Source of the DNA: Paracoccus sp. (in: a-proteobacteria)
Lineage (GTDB): Bacteria; Pseudomonadota; Alphaproteobacteria; Rhodobacterales; Rhodobacteraceae
Length of the DNA: 46,010 bases
Assembly: GCA_030538705.1 (NCBI GenBank)
Contig: JAUNTL010000014.1
Span: forward strand, 1-46,010
Direction of reading: 5' to 3'
Positions 1 to 9,622 of the stretch are shown here, one piece after another. Each line of letters begins with the position of its first letter. Position 1 is the stretch's first letter. The position numbers and the translations under genes were made by a program. The notes below the pieces were generated by a model. It saw only the letters and a program-made list of their open reading frames with translations, ran no database searches and was not told where the DNA came from.

Positions 1-904
1 TGATGCTGAAGGCGCGCGTGGCCTCGTCCTCGACCACCAGAATGCGCCCGTCGGGCAACTGCTGGACCGCCGAGGGTTCGTAAATATCCGTAAACTCGGC
101 GATGCCCAGGTTGCCCATGGATACCTGCACCTGCCCCGAAAGCGAGGGGAAGATCCCGAACAGCGACTTGACCGAGACAAAGGCCAGAAGCGATGCCACC
201 AGCCCCCAACGGAATGCCCGGTAGGACAGGTCCAGCAGCCGGAACTTGCGGTCAGCCATCTTGCCAAGCCAGTAAAGCTGGTCGCTCATGCGGTAATAGA
301 CCTCATCGCGGTTGCGCAGCAGGGCCTGCATCCGCTCCCAGTATTCGGCGGGATCCAGCCGCACCCGGTCCTCATAGATCAGCAGGTTCAGATCGCCCTC
401 GCCCGCCGTCGCCTGACGCGCATCATCGGCAAAGCGGCGCCAGTCCCCCAGACGGGCCTTTCGGCGCGACACCGCCCCCAGCCAGCGCCAGATCCCGCGC
501 AGCGCATCCACCCGGTCGGGCGAGGCCGCCAGCAGCGCAAAGAAGATCGAGGCCGAAGCCGTCAGCATGAACATCCCGACCGGCAGGATGAACACCTGCG
601 AGGATGCGAAGATGAACGCACCCGAGATCATCAGCGCCGAAATGATCAGCCCGTTCAGCGAAATCATGATATTGGCCTTCATCGCCGCAAGGTTGATGAT
701 GTCCAGCTCGGCCCGGATGGCGTTGCGAAACAGCGTATCAACCGCCTTGGCCGAACCGAGTTGCGGCATGTCCGTCCCGGCGGCACCATCGCCTTTGGCC
801 CCGGCCTTGGGGGATTTTCTTTTCTTTGCGGCTGCGCCCTCGGGCGAATTCACTATGGCATGAAACGCCGAGGCTGCGGCCTCTCGTTGTGACTTGCGGG
901 CCAT
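1..904 (-). CDS. Pycsar-effector-like (PycTM/DUF5706) membrane protein, C-terminus cut by window edge
   Basis: The reading frame opens at the ATG at 904 (GGAG a few bases upstream) and stays open for 301 codons to the left edge. Residues 1-55 are Ala/Lys-rich. Residues 65-255 resemble the Pycsar effector membrane module: AAMKANIMISLNG enters a first membrane segment (79-101), a second follows (104-128) ending FFALLAASP, then a soluble stretch with GEGDLNLLIYEDR, a region of regularly spaced charged residues, and a third membrane segment (231-252). Family knowledge: PycTM proteins act with cyclic-pyrimidine cyclases in phage defence and damage the inner membrane. After the last membrane segment the chain continues (262 on) with EPSAVQQLPDGRILVVEDE, which looks like the first blade of a beta-propeller of the SdiA-regulated or DUF3616 kind; that part is tentative. 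No cyclase gene lies on the visible side. The gene is divergent from adenine deaminase. Confidence 0.72.
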   Translation of the reverse strand, partial: MARKSQREAAASAFHAIVNSPEGAAAKKRKSPKAGAKGDGAAGTDMPQLGSAKAVDTLFRNAIRAELDIINLAAMKANIMISLNGLIISALMISGAFIFASSQVFILPVGMFMLTASASIFFALLAASPDRVDALRGIWRWLGAVSRRKARLGDWRRFADDARQATAGEGDLNLLIYEDRVRLDPAEYWERMQALLRNRDEVYYRMSDQLYWLGKMADRKFRLLDLSYRAFRWGLVASLLAFVSVKSLFGIFPSLSGQVQVSMGNLGIAEFTDIYEPSAVQQLPDGRILVVEDEATRAFSI

Positions 905-940
905 GTGACTCTCCTGAACAGATAAATTCGTCATCAAAAG

Positions 941-961
941 CGTCCGGCGTGGTCCCGGACG
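941..961. other. Hairpin in the 905-1067 divergent intergenic region
   Basis: CGTCCGG (941-947) pairs perfectly with CCGGACG (955-961) around a 7-base loop. Read on the minus strand it is followed by CTTTTG, so it resembles a weak terminator, yet it lies upstream of the minus-strand gene starting at 904. It could equally be an operator. Function unknown. Confidence 0.35.
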
Positions 962-1067
962 ATTGGTTAACGCATCAGGACGGGTAATATTCCACATCAT
1001 GCATTTTTCCGCCCGGCGCTTTACCTCGGGCGCGGGCTGCGCTTTCATGGCGCAAACGGGGGAAAGA

Positions 1068-2756
1068 ATGGCGCTGCAAGACCGTATCGCACAGGGCCGG
1101 GGCGAGGTGCCGGCCGATCTCGTGCTCAAAGGGGGCGAGGTCTGGTGCATGGTCACCGGCGCGCGGATTGCGGGCGATGTGGCGATCTGCGGCGATACCA
1201 TCGCCGGCATCGGTGCCCATTACAGCGGCCGGCAAGAGATCGACGTTTCCGGCCGGCTGCTGGTCCCCGGTTTTATCGACACGCATCTGCATATCGAAAG
1301 TTCCTGCGTGACCCCCGGCGAGTTCGACCGCTGCGTCACCCCGCGCGGGATCACCACGGCGATCTGTGACCCCCATGAAATCGCCAATGTCATCGGAGCC
1401 GACGGCATTCGCTATTTCCTGGACGCGGCCGAGGGGATGGTGATGGACCTGCGCGTCAACCTGTCGTCCTGTGTGCCGGCGACCATGATGGAAACCTCGG
1501 GGGCAACGGTCACCGTCGATGACCTGCGCGCGCTCGCCGGTCATCCCCGCGTCATCGGGCTGGCCGAGTTCATGAATTACCCCGGCGTTCTGGCGCGCGA
1601 TCCCGACTGTATGGAAAAACTCTCGGCCTTTGCCGGGCGCCATATCGACGGCCATGCGCCCCTGTTGTCCGGCCGCGACCTCAACGCCTATATCGCCGCC
1701 GGTATCCGCACCGAACACGAAGCCACATCCGCCGCCGAGGCCATCGAAAAGCTGCAAAAAGGTCTGCGGGTGCTGATCCGTGAAGGTTCGGTGTCCAAGG
1801 ATCTCGATGCCCTGGCCGCTGTGCTGACGCCGCTGACGGCGCCTTACATGTGCCTGTGCACCGATGACCGCAACCCGCTTGATATCGCCGAAGAAGGCCA
1901 TCTCGACGCCATGATCCGGCGGCTGATCGCGCATGGATGCGATCCGCTGGCGGTTTACCGCGCGGCCAGCCTGTCGGCGGCCGAGGCGTTCGGACTAAAG
2001 GATCGCGGCCAGATCGCACCGGGCAAACGCGCCGATATCGTCGTGCTGGATGATCCCGCGCAATGTCGGGCCGGGCTGGTGATCTGTGGCGGTGTCATCG
2101 CTGAAAAGGCGGCATTCGCGCGGCGCGCGGCACCGCAACCGGTCGGACGCCGCTCGGTGCGCCTGCCCGATCTTGACGCGGCCAGCTTTCGGCTGGACCG
2201 CGGACAGGACGCCCAGCCCGTGATCGGCATTCAGCCCGGGCGCATTCTGACGGATCACCTGACCGAAACCGTGGCTTTGCGCGACGGCGACCGCGCACCC
2301 GACCCGTCACGTGACCTTGCCCGGATCACCATCGTCGAGCGCCATGGCCGTAACGGCAATATCGCCAGCGGTTTCGTGCGCGGTTTCGGTATCCGTCACG
2401 GCGCAATCGGCTCGACCGTCTGTCACGACCATCACAACCTTGCGCTTGTCGGGGTGGATTACGCCGACATGGCCCTGATCGCGCAGCACCTGGCCGAAAT
2501 CGGCGGCGGCTTTGCCGTGGCCCGCGACGGCCGGATTCTGGCCGATCTTGCCCTGCCGGTCGCCGGCCTGATGTCAGACGCCCCCTTCGAGCAGGTCCGC
2601 GACCACATGAGCGCCCTGCGCGACGCCGCATCCGGCCTCGGCATCACCCTGCACGAGCCATTCCTGCAACTTGCCTTCCTGGCCCTGCCGGTCATCCCCC
2701 ATCTCAAGATCACCGATCATGGCATGGTTGATGTCGACCGCTTCGCCATCATCTGA
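1068..2756 (+). CDS. ade: Adenine deaminase
   Basis: A 562-residue amidohydrolase of the adenine deaminase (AdeC) family, converting adenine to hypoxanthine and ammonia in purine salvage or nitrogen recovery; cytosolic, metal-dependent. Visible motifs in order: the N-terminal beta-sandwich entry [11 protein letters not shown], the metal-binding [52 protein letters not shown], and the C-terminal adenine-deaminase domain with VCHDHHNL. The ATG at 1068 is chosen because GGGGGAAAG lies just upstream; an in-frame ATG at 1047 and a TTG at 963 are possible but add sequence unlike the family start. It is transcribed away from the Pycsar-like gene and followed after 55 bp by a copper-chaperone-like gene. 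Confidence 0.93.
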   Translation: MALQDRIAQGRGEVPADLVLKGGEVWCMVTGARIAGDVAICGDTIAGIGAHYSGRQEIDVSGRLLVPGFIDTHLHIESSCVTPGEFDRCVTPRGITTAICDPHEIANVIGADGIRYFLDAAEGMVMDLRVNLSSCVPATMMETSGATVTVDDLRALAGHPRVIGLAEFMNYPGVLARDPDCMEKLSAFAGRHIDGHAPLLSGRDLNAYIAAGIRTEHEATSAAEAIEKLQKGLRVLIREGSVSKDLDALAAVLTPLTAPYMCLCTDDRNPLDIAEEGHLDAMIRRLIAHGCDPLAVYRAASLSAAEAFGLKDRGQIAPGKRADIVVLDDPAQCRAGLVICGGVIAEKAAFARRAAPQPVGRRSVRLPDLDAASFRLDRGQDAQPVIGIQPGRILTDHLTETVALRDGDRAPDPSRDLARITIVERHGRNGNIASGFVRGFGIRHGAIGSTVCHDHHNLALVGVDYADMALIAQHLAEIGGGFAVARDGRILADLALPVAGLMSDAPFEQVRDHMSALRDAASGLGITLHEPFLQLAFLALPVIPHLKITDHGMVDVDRFAII

Positions 2757-2811
2757 TGCATTGCAAGCCAGCCCGCCACAGGCCATCCTGTCACCATCAC
2801 AGGAGGCGAGC

Positions 2812-2997
2812 ATGATATTGACGGTAGAGGGCATGACCTGCGGCCATTGCAAGGCGGCGGTCGAACAGGCAATCGCTCAGGCAGGCGGCCGCGCCGAGAT
2901 TGATCTGCAAAGCGGCAAGGTCACGGTCGAGAACCTGACGGCCGAGCAGGCCACCGAGGTGATTCGCGCCGCCGGCTATGAGGTCCGTCCTGACTGA
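2812..2997 (+). CDS. Heavy-metal-associated domain protein (CopZ-like copper chaperone)
   Basis: A 61-residue protein consisting of a single HMA domain: the metal-binding loop GMTCGHCKAAV is at residues 7-17, with Cys10 and Cys13 as expected ligands, and the chain ends with the usual AAGYEV strand. Family knowledge: such proteins bind Cu(I) in the cytosol and hand it to P-type ATPases or regulators. The start ATG is preceded by AGGAGGCGAGC, a strong ribosome-binding site; a longer upstream reading frame has no such support. No copper ATPase is adjacent, so its partner is elsewhere. Confidence 0.88.
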   Translation: MILTVEGMTCGHCKAAVEQAIAQAGGRAEIDLQSGKVTVENLTAEQATEVIRAAGYEVRPD

Positions 2998-3158
2998 CAC
3001 CAGATATTGGGGACGATCTGTGGACAGCCCCGATCACTGCACCGATGCGGCGATTGAGCCGGCGGCCCTTTCCTGTTAGATTTCGCAGGTCGGGGCTGGC
3101 CCGCCCGCCCCCAAAAAAGATGCCGAAAAGGCATCCAGGCAGACCCGAGGAGACAGAG

Positions 3159-3461
3159 ATGAACCGTATTCTAATCGCCACCGCCGCGATCATCCTGACC
3201 GCGCCGCTGGCCATGGCTGGCCCGATTGACAGTGCTTGCGTCCGCTCTGATCGCGGCGCCCGTGCGCCCCAGCTGTGCGGCTGCATTCAGCAGGTGGCCG
3301 ACCAGACGCTCAGCCGCGCCGATCAGCGCCGCGCCGCGTCCTTTTTCCGCGACCCCCATCAGGCTCAGGTCGTGCGCATGTCGAAAAGCAATGCCGACAA
3401 CGCCTTTTGGGCGCGTTACAAACGCTTCGCCAGCACGGCCGAGGCTTATTGCGCCCGCTGA
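3159..3461 (+). CDS. Small exported protein of the Rhodobacterales type often labelled 'arginine transporter'
   Basis: A 100-residue protein with a clear signal peptide (residues 1-20, ending AMAG) and a mature part carrying four cysteines: two close together (CGCIQ, with ACVRS just before) and one at the C-terminus (YCAR). GAGGAGAC lies just upstream of the ATG. Homologous small periplasmic proteins are common in Rhodobacterales genomes and frequently carry the annotation 'arginine transporter', which nothing in this sequence supports. The motif QRRAASFFRDPHQAQ is the recognisable core. It ends 9 bp before the sirtuin gene, so the two are likely co-transcribed. Actual function unknown. Confidence 0.75.
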   Translation: MNRILIATAAIILTAPLAMAGPIDSACVRSDRGARAPQLCGCIQQVADQTLSRADQRRAASFFRDPHQAQVVRMSKSNADNAFWARYKRFASTAEAYCAR

Positions 3462-3470
3462 CCTCCGGCG

Positions 3471-4154
3471 ATGCGTATCGTCGTTCTGACCGGCGCCGGG
3501 ATTTCGGCTGAAAGCGGTCTGGCAACCTTTCGCGCCTCTGACGGGCTGTGGGAGGAACACCGGATCGAGGATGTCGCAACGCCCGAGGGCTTTGCCCGCG
3601 ACCCCGCGCTGGTTCATCGCTTTTACAACATGCGCCGGGCGGCGGCCGCAGCGGCTGTGCCGAATGCCGCCCATCACGCGCTTGCCGATCTGGCGCGCCG
3701 CCATGAGCTGGTTCTGATCACGCAGAATGTCGACGATCTGCACGAACGCGCGGGTTCGCCCGAAGTCATCCATATGCATGGCCAGCTTGACCGCGCGCTT
3801 TGCGCCGCCTGTGGTCATCGCTGGCCCTCGGCGGCCGAGATGGACGAAACAACCCCCTGCCCCGCCTGTGGCGCCCTTGCCGCCCGCCCGGATATCGTCT
3901 GGTTCGGCGAAATCCCTTATCACATGGAACAGATCTGGGATGCTCTGGAGCAGGCCGATATATTCGCCGCCATCGGAACCTCGGGGCAGGTCTATCCGGC
4001 GGCCGGCTTTGCCCAGCATGCGCGGCGCGGCGGCGCCCGCTGTGTCGAGCTGAATCTCGCCAATTCAGCGGTCAGTCGCGATTTTCATGACTGCCTGACC
4101 GGCCCGGCAACCCGGATCGTGCCCGACTGGGTGGCGCATCTGGATCAGGGCTGA
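3471..4154 (+). CDS. cobB: NAD-dependent protein deacylase, Sir2 family (CobB-like)
   Basis: A 227-residue sirtuin. The NAD-binding start VVLTGAGISAESGLATFR, the QNVDDLHERAGS segment with the catalytic-base histidine motif HMHG, and a zinc finger (CAAC ... CPAC) are all present. FYNMRR carries the Tyr and Arg spaced as in CobB/SIRT5-type (class III) enzymes, suggesting desuccinylase as well as deacetylase activity on protein lysines. The start at 3471 gives the usual N-terminus directly before the Rossmann strand; the ribosome-binding site is weak. The 3' end overlaps the end of the convergent cysE gene by about 10 bp. Confidence 0.93.
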   Translation: MRIVVLTGAGISAESGLATFRASDGLWEEHRIEDVATPEGFARDPALVHRFYNMRRAAAAAAVPNAAHHALADLARRHELVLITQNVDDLHERAGSPEVIHMHGQLDRALCAACGHRWPSAAEMDETTPCPACGALAARPDIVWFGEIPYHMEQIWDALEQADIFAAIGTSGQVYPAAGFAQHARRGGARCVELNLANSAVSRDFHDCLTGPATRIVPDWVAHLDQG

Positions 4155-4981
4155 ATCTCTGCAACCTCGATCAGATGATCCATCGACAGCGCCGGCTCGT
4201 CGCAGCCGGCGTCCCCGACGATACGCGCCGGCACCCCCGCCACGGTCTTGCAGGCCGGGACATCCGCCAGCACAACCGAGCCGGCGGCAATCCGGCTACC
4301 GGCACCGACGCTGATATTGCCCAGAACCTTCGCGCCCGCCCCGATCAGCACGCCCGCCCCGATCTTCGGATGACGGTCGCCGTCCGCCTTGCCCGTGCCG
4401 CCCAGCGTGACCGAGTGCAGCATCGAGACATTGTCACCCACCACGGCCGTTTCCCCGATGACGATCGAATGCGCGTGGTCGATCATCACCCCCTTGCCGA
4501 CGCGGGCGGCCGGGTGGATATCCACCCCGAACGCTTCGGAACAGCGCATCTGCACGAAATAAGCCATGTCGCGACGGCCCTCGGTCCAAAGCCAATGCCC
4601 GACACGATAGGCTTGCAGCGCCTGAAACCCCTTGAAGAACAGCAGCGGCTGGATCAAGCGGTGCGTTGCCGGATCACGCTCATAGACCGCGCGCAGATCC
4701 GCCTCGGCCGCCGCCGTCAGCTCGGGGCGCTCGGCATAGGCGGCATCCGCGATCTCGCGCAGCAGCTGCTCGCTCATCTCACCTGATGCCAGCTTGAGCG
4801 CAAAGCGATAGGCAAGCGCTGATTGCAGGTTCTGGTGATGCAACAGACCGGCATGGACAAGCGCACCCAGCAATGGCTCCTGTGCGACCGCATCGCGCGC
4901 CTCGGCGCAGATCTGCGACCACATGGCCGCGCCGCGCACGGGCACCGCACTGGCCTTGACGGGGGATAAGGGGCTGTTCAT
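4145..4981 (-). CDS. cysE: Serine O-acetyltransferase
   Basis: A 278-residue enzyme making O-acetylserine from serine and acetyl-CoA, the committed step to cysteine. The N-terminal helical domain is followed from about residue 145 by the left-handed beta-helix of hexapeptide repeats, with DIHPAARVGKGVMIDHAH (active-site Asp and His) and SVTLGGTGK. The ATG at 4981 is chosen because AAAGGAG lies six bases upstream; the alternative ATG at 4987 abuts that site. The gene follows the GTA cluster in the same direction with a 53-bp gap and meets the sirtuin gene tail to tail. The C-terminal tail past the helix (CDEPALSMDHLIEV) is the CysE-type extension. Confidence 0.94.
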   Translation of the reverse strand: MNSPLSPVKASAVPVRGAAMWSQICAEARDAVAQEPLLGALVHAGLLHHQNLQSALAYRFALKLASGEMSEQLLREIADAAYAERPELTAAAEADLRAVYERDPATHRLIQPLLFFKGFQALQAYRVGHWLWTEGRRDMAYFVQMRCSEAFGVDIHPAARVGKGVMIDHAHSIVIGETAVVGDNVSMLHSVTLGGTGKADGDRHPKIGAGVLIGAGAKVLGNISVGAGSRIAAGSVVLADVPACKTVAGVPARIVGDAGCDEPALSMDHLIEVAEIQP

Positions 4982-5033
4982 CGCCATCTCCTTTGGCGGC
5001 AACCTATCGCAAAGATCTGACGCCGAAAAGCCA

Positions 5034-5747
5034 TCACCGCGGCAGGCCCAGCTCCAGCCAATGTGCCGCGATGACCAGCCCGCCCGCCGCAAAGCTGCCG
5101 CCGGTCGCGCTTAACAGCACCGGTTCGGGCGACCAGTTGCCATAGGGCTGCGAGACAAGCCCCCGCGCCCAGGATCCCGCCTGCAATCCCAGCCCGCCGC
5201 CAAAGCGGTCCAGCCCGTCCGCAACCCCCATCCGCCAGCTGGTCAGGGTGCCGCTGATCGCCACGCGCACCCTTGCCGTCACCCCGATCACCAGCACCCC
5301 GCTGGGAATGAACAGATCGGTCTCGACCGTCGTGCCCGGCGTGATCGCCACCTCGGCCTCTGCCGTGCGCGCGATCAGCCCGGCCCCCGAAGGCGCCAGC
5401 GTCAGCGCGCCCGTCACCCAGCCGTCGCCATCATGGATCGCCGGCACCCCCTGATCGGTGATATGGGCACCCATTCCGCTGCGCGGCGCGCAAAAATCCC
5501 ACCCCCCGTTGGCGGCGATTGCGATCTGCCCGTCGCGCCCCGTCCACAGACCTGACGCACCGGCGGGCACGCCGAAACATGCCCCTTCCGCCGACGCCGC
5601 CGGCGGTTCCGTGCGGGTGATACTGACCAGCACAAGGTTGACCATACCGTCCAGACGCGCCAGCGCCTCGTTTACGGTCACATGCTTTTGCGCCTGACCG
5701 GGCTGGACCAGCGGCAATTCCAGTCGCGAAGTGGTTTGATCGAACAT
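5034..5747 (-). CDS. DUF2793 protein at the end of the GTA cluster, probable particle or tail-fibre component
   Basis: A 237-residue protein beginning with the DUF2793 signature, LELPLVQPGQAQKHVTVNE then ALARLDGMVNL. The rest is rich in Gly, Ala and short beta strands, as in tail-fibre or spike proteins. Its ATG overlaps the stop codon of orfg15 (TGATG), and GGAG precedes it, so it is translationally coupled to the tail-tip gene. DUF2793 proteins are regularly found beside GTA or phage tail genes in Rhodobacterales. A role as surface decoration or receptor-binding fibre is inference; no enzymatic motif is visible. Confidence 0.8.
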   Translation of the reverse strand: MFDQTTSRLELPLVQPGQAQKHVTVNEALARLDGMVNLVLVSITRTEPPAASAEGACFGVPAGASGLWTGRDGQIAIAANGGWDFCAPRSGMGAHITDQGVPAIHDGDGWVTGALTLAPSGAGLIARTAEAEVAITPGTTVETDLFIPSGVLVIGVTARVRVAISGTLTSWRMGVADGLDRFGGGLGLQAGSWARGLVSQPYGNWSPEPVLLSATGGSFAAGGLVIAAHWLELGLPR

Positions 5748-8700
5748 CAGAAGCTCCTGATAATGAAGGGTCCGGGACCATAATCGTCCGAAATCTGTGC
5801 AACCGAGACCTTCAGCCCCCCTGTTCCGGCCGCGCCCGCGACAGAGGCCGGCAAGATCAGCGACGGGGCCGAGGTCTCGAACTCGCGGCTTTCCTGCGCG
5901 GTCTCGGCGCGGATCAGATAGGCTTCGCGCGCCTCGCCCAGCGGGACATCACGCAGATCCCAGCGGTCGCCCGAAATCCGCGTCCGGCGCACCCAGCTCA
6001 GCCGTGTGCCATCCAGCCGCAGGTGACAGGGCGACAGCGGCCGCAGCCCTGCCCCCCGCGTCAATGTCGCACGCAGCCGATAGCTCGGGTCATCGACGGG
6101 CCGCGTCGCGGGGCCGATGCGCCAGTGCCGCAGCCGTCCCAGCATCGCAGGCTCGAACGCCGGCTGCCGGACCGCCGCATCAAGGACGACGACGACCGAA
6201 CCGGGCGGCCACTCTTCCGGCATCAGCGCATCCGTCCCGAACTGCCCGCGCAAACGCTCGCTCAGCGCCCAGACCCGCGGCGAGACCGGCACCGCGCGGC
6301 GGAACTGGAACAGCTCCCAGCGGTTCGCGGTGCCATCCCCGATCGCGACCAGATTGGCCGAGGACAGCAGCCCCTCGGCCGGGGCATCCGACAAGGCGCC
6401 CGAGGCAAACCGCACCTGCAAGCCCGCCCCGCGATCCAGCCGTCCGGGCGCCGCACGGCGCATCCGGCTTTCGGTCAGCCCGATCATCGCCCCCTGCGCG
6501 AGCGTCAGGTTCGGCGAAAACTCCGCGTCCTCGCGTTCCGAGCCATGGACCGCAACCGCGCCGGGCCAGGGCCGCGCACTGACCGCAATATGCGGCGCAT
6601 GCGCGATCTCGGCCCCGCGCATCAGCGGCAGGTCCATGATGACCGGCCAGACCGGCATCGGCGGGCGATAGCGCGCCACCGCGATCCCCTCGGCCGGGTC
6701 ATCGGCCGGGCGATAGATTTCGGGTCCGGTCAGCACAGCATCGACCGTGATCGCCCCCGCCCGCTCGACCCGCTCGATCCGCCAGCGCGGCGCATCCCTC
6801 TGGCCGCGCCGACCCAGCGTCACGACATCGCCCGGTCCCAGCTCCCCGCGTGACGGCGGCAGCCGGAAACGGATCGTCTCGCGGCTCATCCGGGCCTCGG
6901 CCAGCCAGCGCGCGGCAATGGCGCGGGCCTCTGGCACGGTCATCAGCAATGGGATCTCGCTGTCACTGACACCCCCTTCCCCGTCATCGGGCAAGGCGGC
7001 CTCGACGGTCGAGCCGGCATAGGAATCACCGACCGCGATATGGCTCAGACGCAGCCGCCCGCTCAGCCCCGCATCAGCGGCGCGCGTGATCTCGGCGCCG
7101 GCACCGTCCATTTCGACCAGAGCATGCTCGTCCAGATCCGCCGACACATGCCCGTCCCTCATGACAAAGCGCAGCAGGCCGTCGCGCTCGACCGCGTCGA
7201 AACCATAGGCCAGCATCAGGGGCTGCAAACTCGCGCGCCCGGTCTCGCCGCCCTGCGCGACATAGCCGCGAACCACCCCCGACAATCCGCTGACATCCGC
7301 ATCCGCAATTCCGGCCGCAGCACAGATATCGCTCACGACCCTGGCCAGTGGCACCGCACCCGCGCGCCCGTTCAGCCAGTGACCGCGCTCCCATGCCGGA
7401 CCGTCCGACCACAGGTCTGTGCGGCCCGGAAAGGCCGGATAGGGTCGCGCATCCCAGCACCAGACAAAAGCGCGGCTCATATCGACCATAGGCCCGCCAT
7501 AGCTGCCGGCGGGGTTATTGCCCGGCGCGCCCCAATAGCGCGTCATCGCCGCGATATAGGCCGCCTGCACGGCATCATCGCGGCGCCCGGTCGAATAATG
7601 CGGCAGTTGCGATTCCGAACTATAGGCATCCAGAAACTTGTTGGGCTGGTTCGTGCCCTTGTCCAGCGCGGCACATCCCATCTCTGTGAACCAGATCGGT
7701 TTTGATCGCGGCCGCCACGGCGTCGGCACGGCCTGCCGGATGCCGCCGATGCGTTCGTGATGCGGCCTCGCCCACCAGTTGCGCAGATCCTTATAGCGCC
7801 ACACCCAAGGCTCGTTATACGCGCCATCGGTGATCGCCGTGCGGATCTGCGCATCGCGATGGGCGGGGTCGGCGTAATACCAGTCATAGCCTTCGCCGCC
7901 GGCGACATTGCTTTCCAGATAGCCCGGCGCGTCGATGCGCCGCCAATGGGCGTCAAGATGCGCCTCTCCCTCGCGCCAGTCCGACAGCGGCATGTAATTG
8001 TCGATGCCGATGAAATCGACATTCTCATCGGACCACAGCGGGTCGAGATGATAGAACAGATCCCCCCCGCCGGGATGACAGCCGAAATACTCGCTCCAGT
8101 CAGCGGCATAGCTGATCCTGACCCCCGGCCCGAGGATCGCGCGCGCCTCGGCCGCCAGCCGGCGCAGCTCTGCCACGGCGGGAAAGCTGTTTTGCGGCCC
8201 GCGCATCTGCGTCAGACCAACCATCTCCGAACCGATCAGAAAGCTGTCCACACCGCCCGCCAGCGCGCACAGATGCGCATAATGCAGGATAAAGCGCCGG
8301 TATGACCACTCTTCAGGGCCGGAATAGCTGATCTTGCCGTTTGCGACGCTGAAATCCCCGGGCGCGGCATCGCCAAAAAATGCCCGCACCGCCTGGGCGT
8401 TCTGTATGGTGCCGTCGGGGCTTCCGGGGCGGCCCGGCGCGATCTCGGCCGTGATCCGGCCACGCCAGGGCATGACCGGCTGCTCGGGCGCGTCACCCCA
8501 GGGGTCGGGCCGCCCGTTGCCCTTCATCTGCTCCATAAGGATGAACGGATAGAACACGGCCTTGCGCCCCGAGGCCGCGATCGCGCGCAGCCCCTCGATC
8601 ACCGCGTCATCGGCGGGCGTGCCGCCATAGACCGGCCGCCCATCGATCCGCCCGACCTCGCCTGCGGCATCGCGGCCGATACCACCGGCGCGCCACGCCA

Positions 8701-9610
8701 TTTCGCGCCCGTCCCGCGCCCTGCTCTCGACCTTGGGCTGCACCCGGCAATGGCCGGCGCGCAGATCATCCCCGAACCACGACACGATCACCGAAACCGA
8801 ACCGACAGCCGGCAATTCGCGCCCCAGCACATCCAGCGAGGCCGCGAAATCGCTGCGCGCCAGCGGCGTCGCGCTGTTTGCGGCCACCATCTCGCCCAGT
8901 CCCAGATCATAGCTGACCGGCGTCGTCGCCAGCGAATATTCCCCCGTGCCCGGTATCATCGCGACCGCGCGCACCTCGCGCGACATGCCCCCGCCCGAAC
9001 GTGCCGGGCAGGTAACCTCAAAGCTCAGCTGCGGCAGCCGGTTTCCCCAGCGTTCCAGATCCAGATCTTCGATCACCACATAGGCCGTGCCGCGATAGGC
9101 CGGCGCGGCCTCGCCCTCATGTGCCGCGATACAGGGATCGGGCTGCTGATCCTCGGCGCCGGTATAGACGCTCATGGTCAGGTCACCGGGCGCGATTTCC
9201 TCGCCATCGGCCCATATCCGCCCGACGCCGAGGATCGGACCTTCGCACAGCGCGAGCGCCAGACTCAGCCGGTATGAGATATTCGTGACCCGCGGCCCCG
9301 TGCCCTTTCCACCCCCCCGGCGTGACGAGATTTCGCTCAGCGGCGCGGCCCAGATGACATGGCCGGGCAGACGCATCTGCCCCCACAGCCGCGGGATCGG
9401 CACCCCCTCGCCGGTGGTCTGCAATCTCAGCCGGTCGATGCGCCCGGTCTCGACCGCCTGCGAACCGGCCCCCAGCAGCCGCTGGTCGATGACCCGGCCG
9501 ACGGTCGCACCGATCGCGCGGCCGATGACCGCGCCGCCCAGCCCCAGAACGGTGCCGCCGAACCCCGCGCCTACCGAGGCACCGACGGCCGATAACAGGA
9601 TCGTCGCCAT
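5747..9610 (-). CDS. orfg15: GTA tail-tip / baseplate 'megatron' protein (Orfg15)
   Basis: A 1287-residue protein matching the large host-specificity protein of the R. capsulatus GTA in size and position. A glycine-rich N-terminal segment (1-35) is followed by the tail-hub part. A TIM-barrel, glycoside-hydrolase-like domain spans roughly residues 430-730, with GIDNYMPLSDWR near 530 and WFTEMGC near 640. The phage tail 3 region follows, and a long beta-rich C-terminal half probably contacts the recipient cell. Family knowledge: it forms the tip of the GTA tail, together with the Orfg14 peptidase, and helps cross the cell envelope. It starts 13 bp after orfg14 ends and its end is coupled to the DUF2793 gene. 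No frameshift was seen. Confidence 0.95.
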   Translation of the reverse strand: MATILLSAVGASVGAGFGGTVLGLGGAVIGRAIGATVGRVIDQRLLGAGSQAVETGRIDRLRLQTTGEGVPIPRLWGQMRLPGHVIWAAPLSEISSRRGGGKGTGPRVTNISYRLSLALALCEGPILGVGRIWADGEEIAPGDLTMSVYTGAEDQQPDPCIAAHEGEAAPAYRGTAYVVIEDLDLERWGNRLPQLSFEVTCPARSGGGMSREVRAVAMIPGTGEYSLATTPVSYDLGLGEMVAANSATPLARSDFAASLDVLGRELPAVGSVSVIVSWFGDDLRAGHCRVQPKVESRARDGREMAWRAGGIGRDAAGEVGRIDGRPVYGGTPADDAVIEGLRAIAASGRKAVFYPFILMEQMKGNGRPDPWGDAPEQPVMPWRGRITAEIAPGRPGSPDGTIQNAQAVRAFFGDAAPGDFSVANGKISYSGPEEWSYRRFILHYAHLCALAGGVDSFLIGSEMVGLTQMRGPQNSFPAVAELRRLAAEARAILGPGVRISYAADWSEYFGCHPGGGDLFYHLDPLWSDENVDFIGIDNYMPLSDWREGEAHLDAHWRRIDAPGYLESNVAGGEGYDWYYADPAHRDAQIRTAITDGAYNEPWVWRYKDLRNWWARPHHERIGGIRQAVPTPWRPRSKPIWFTEMGCAALDKGTNQPNKFLDAYSSESQLPHYSTGRRDDAVQAAYIAAMTRYWGAPGNNPAGSYGGPMVDMSRAFVWCWDARPYPAFPGRTDLWSDGPAWERGHWLNGRAGAVPLARVVSDICAAAGIADADVSGLSGVVRGYVAQGGETGRASLQPLMLAYGFDAVERDGLLRFVMRDGHVSADLDEHALVEMDGAGAEITRAADAGLSGRLRLSHIAVGDSYAGSTVEAALPDDGEGGVSDSEIPLLMTVPEARAIAARWLAEARMSRETIRFRLPPSRGELGPGDVVTLGRRGQRDAPRWRIERVERAGAITVDAVLTGPEIYRPADDPAEGIAVARYRPPMPVWPVIMDLPLMRGAEIAHAPHIAVSARPWPGAVAVHGSEREDAEFSPNLTLAQGAMIGLTESRMRRAAPGRLDRGAGLQVRFASGALSDAPAEGLLSSANLVAIGDGTANRWELFQFRRAVPVSPRVWALSERLRGQFGTDALMPEEWPPGSVVVVLDAAVRQPAFEPAMLGRLRHWRIGPATRPVDDPSYRLRATLTRGAGLRPLSPCHLRLDGTRLSWVRRTRISGDRWDLRDVPLGEAREAYLIRAETAQESREFETSAPSLILPASVAGAAGTGGLKVSVAQISDDYGPGPFIIRSF

Positions 9611-9622
9611 AAGATTTTCCTT

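Noticed and set aside
975-1934. Minus-strand frame antisense to adenine deaminase
   Set aside because: No family motif, while the plus strand has all adenine deaminase motifs.
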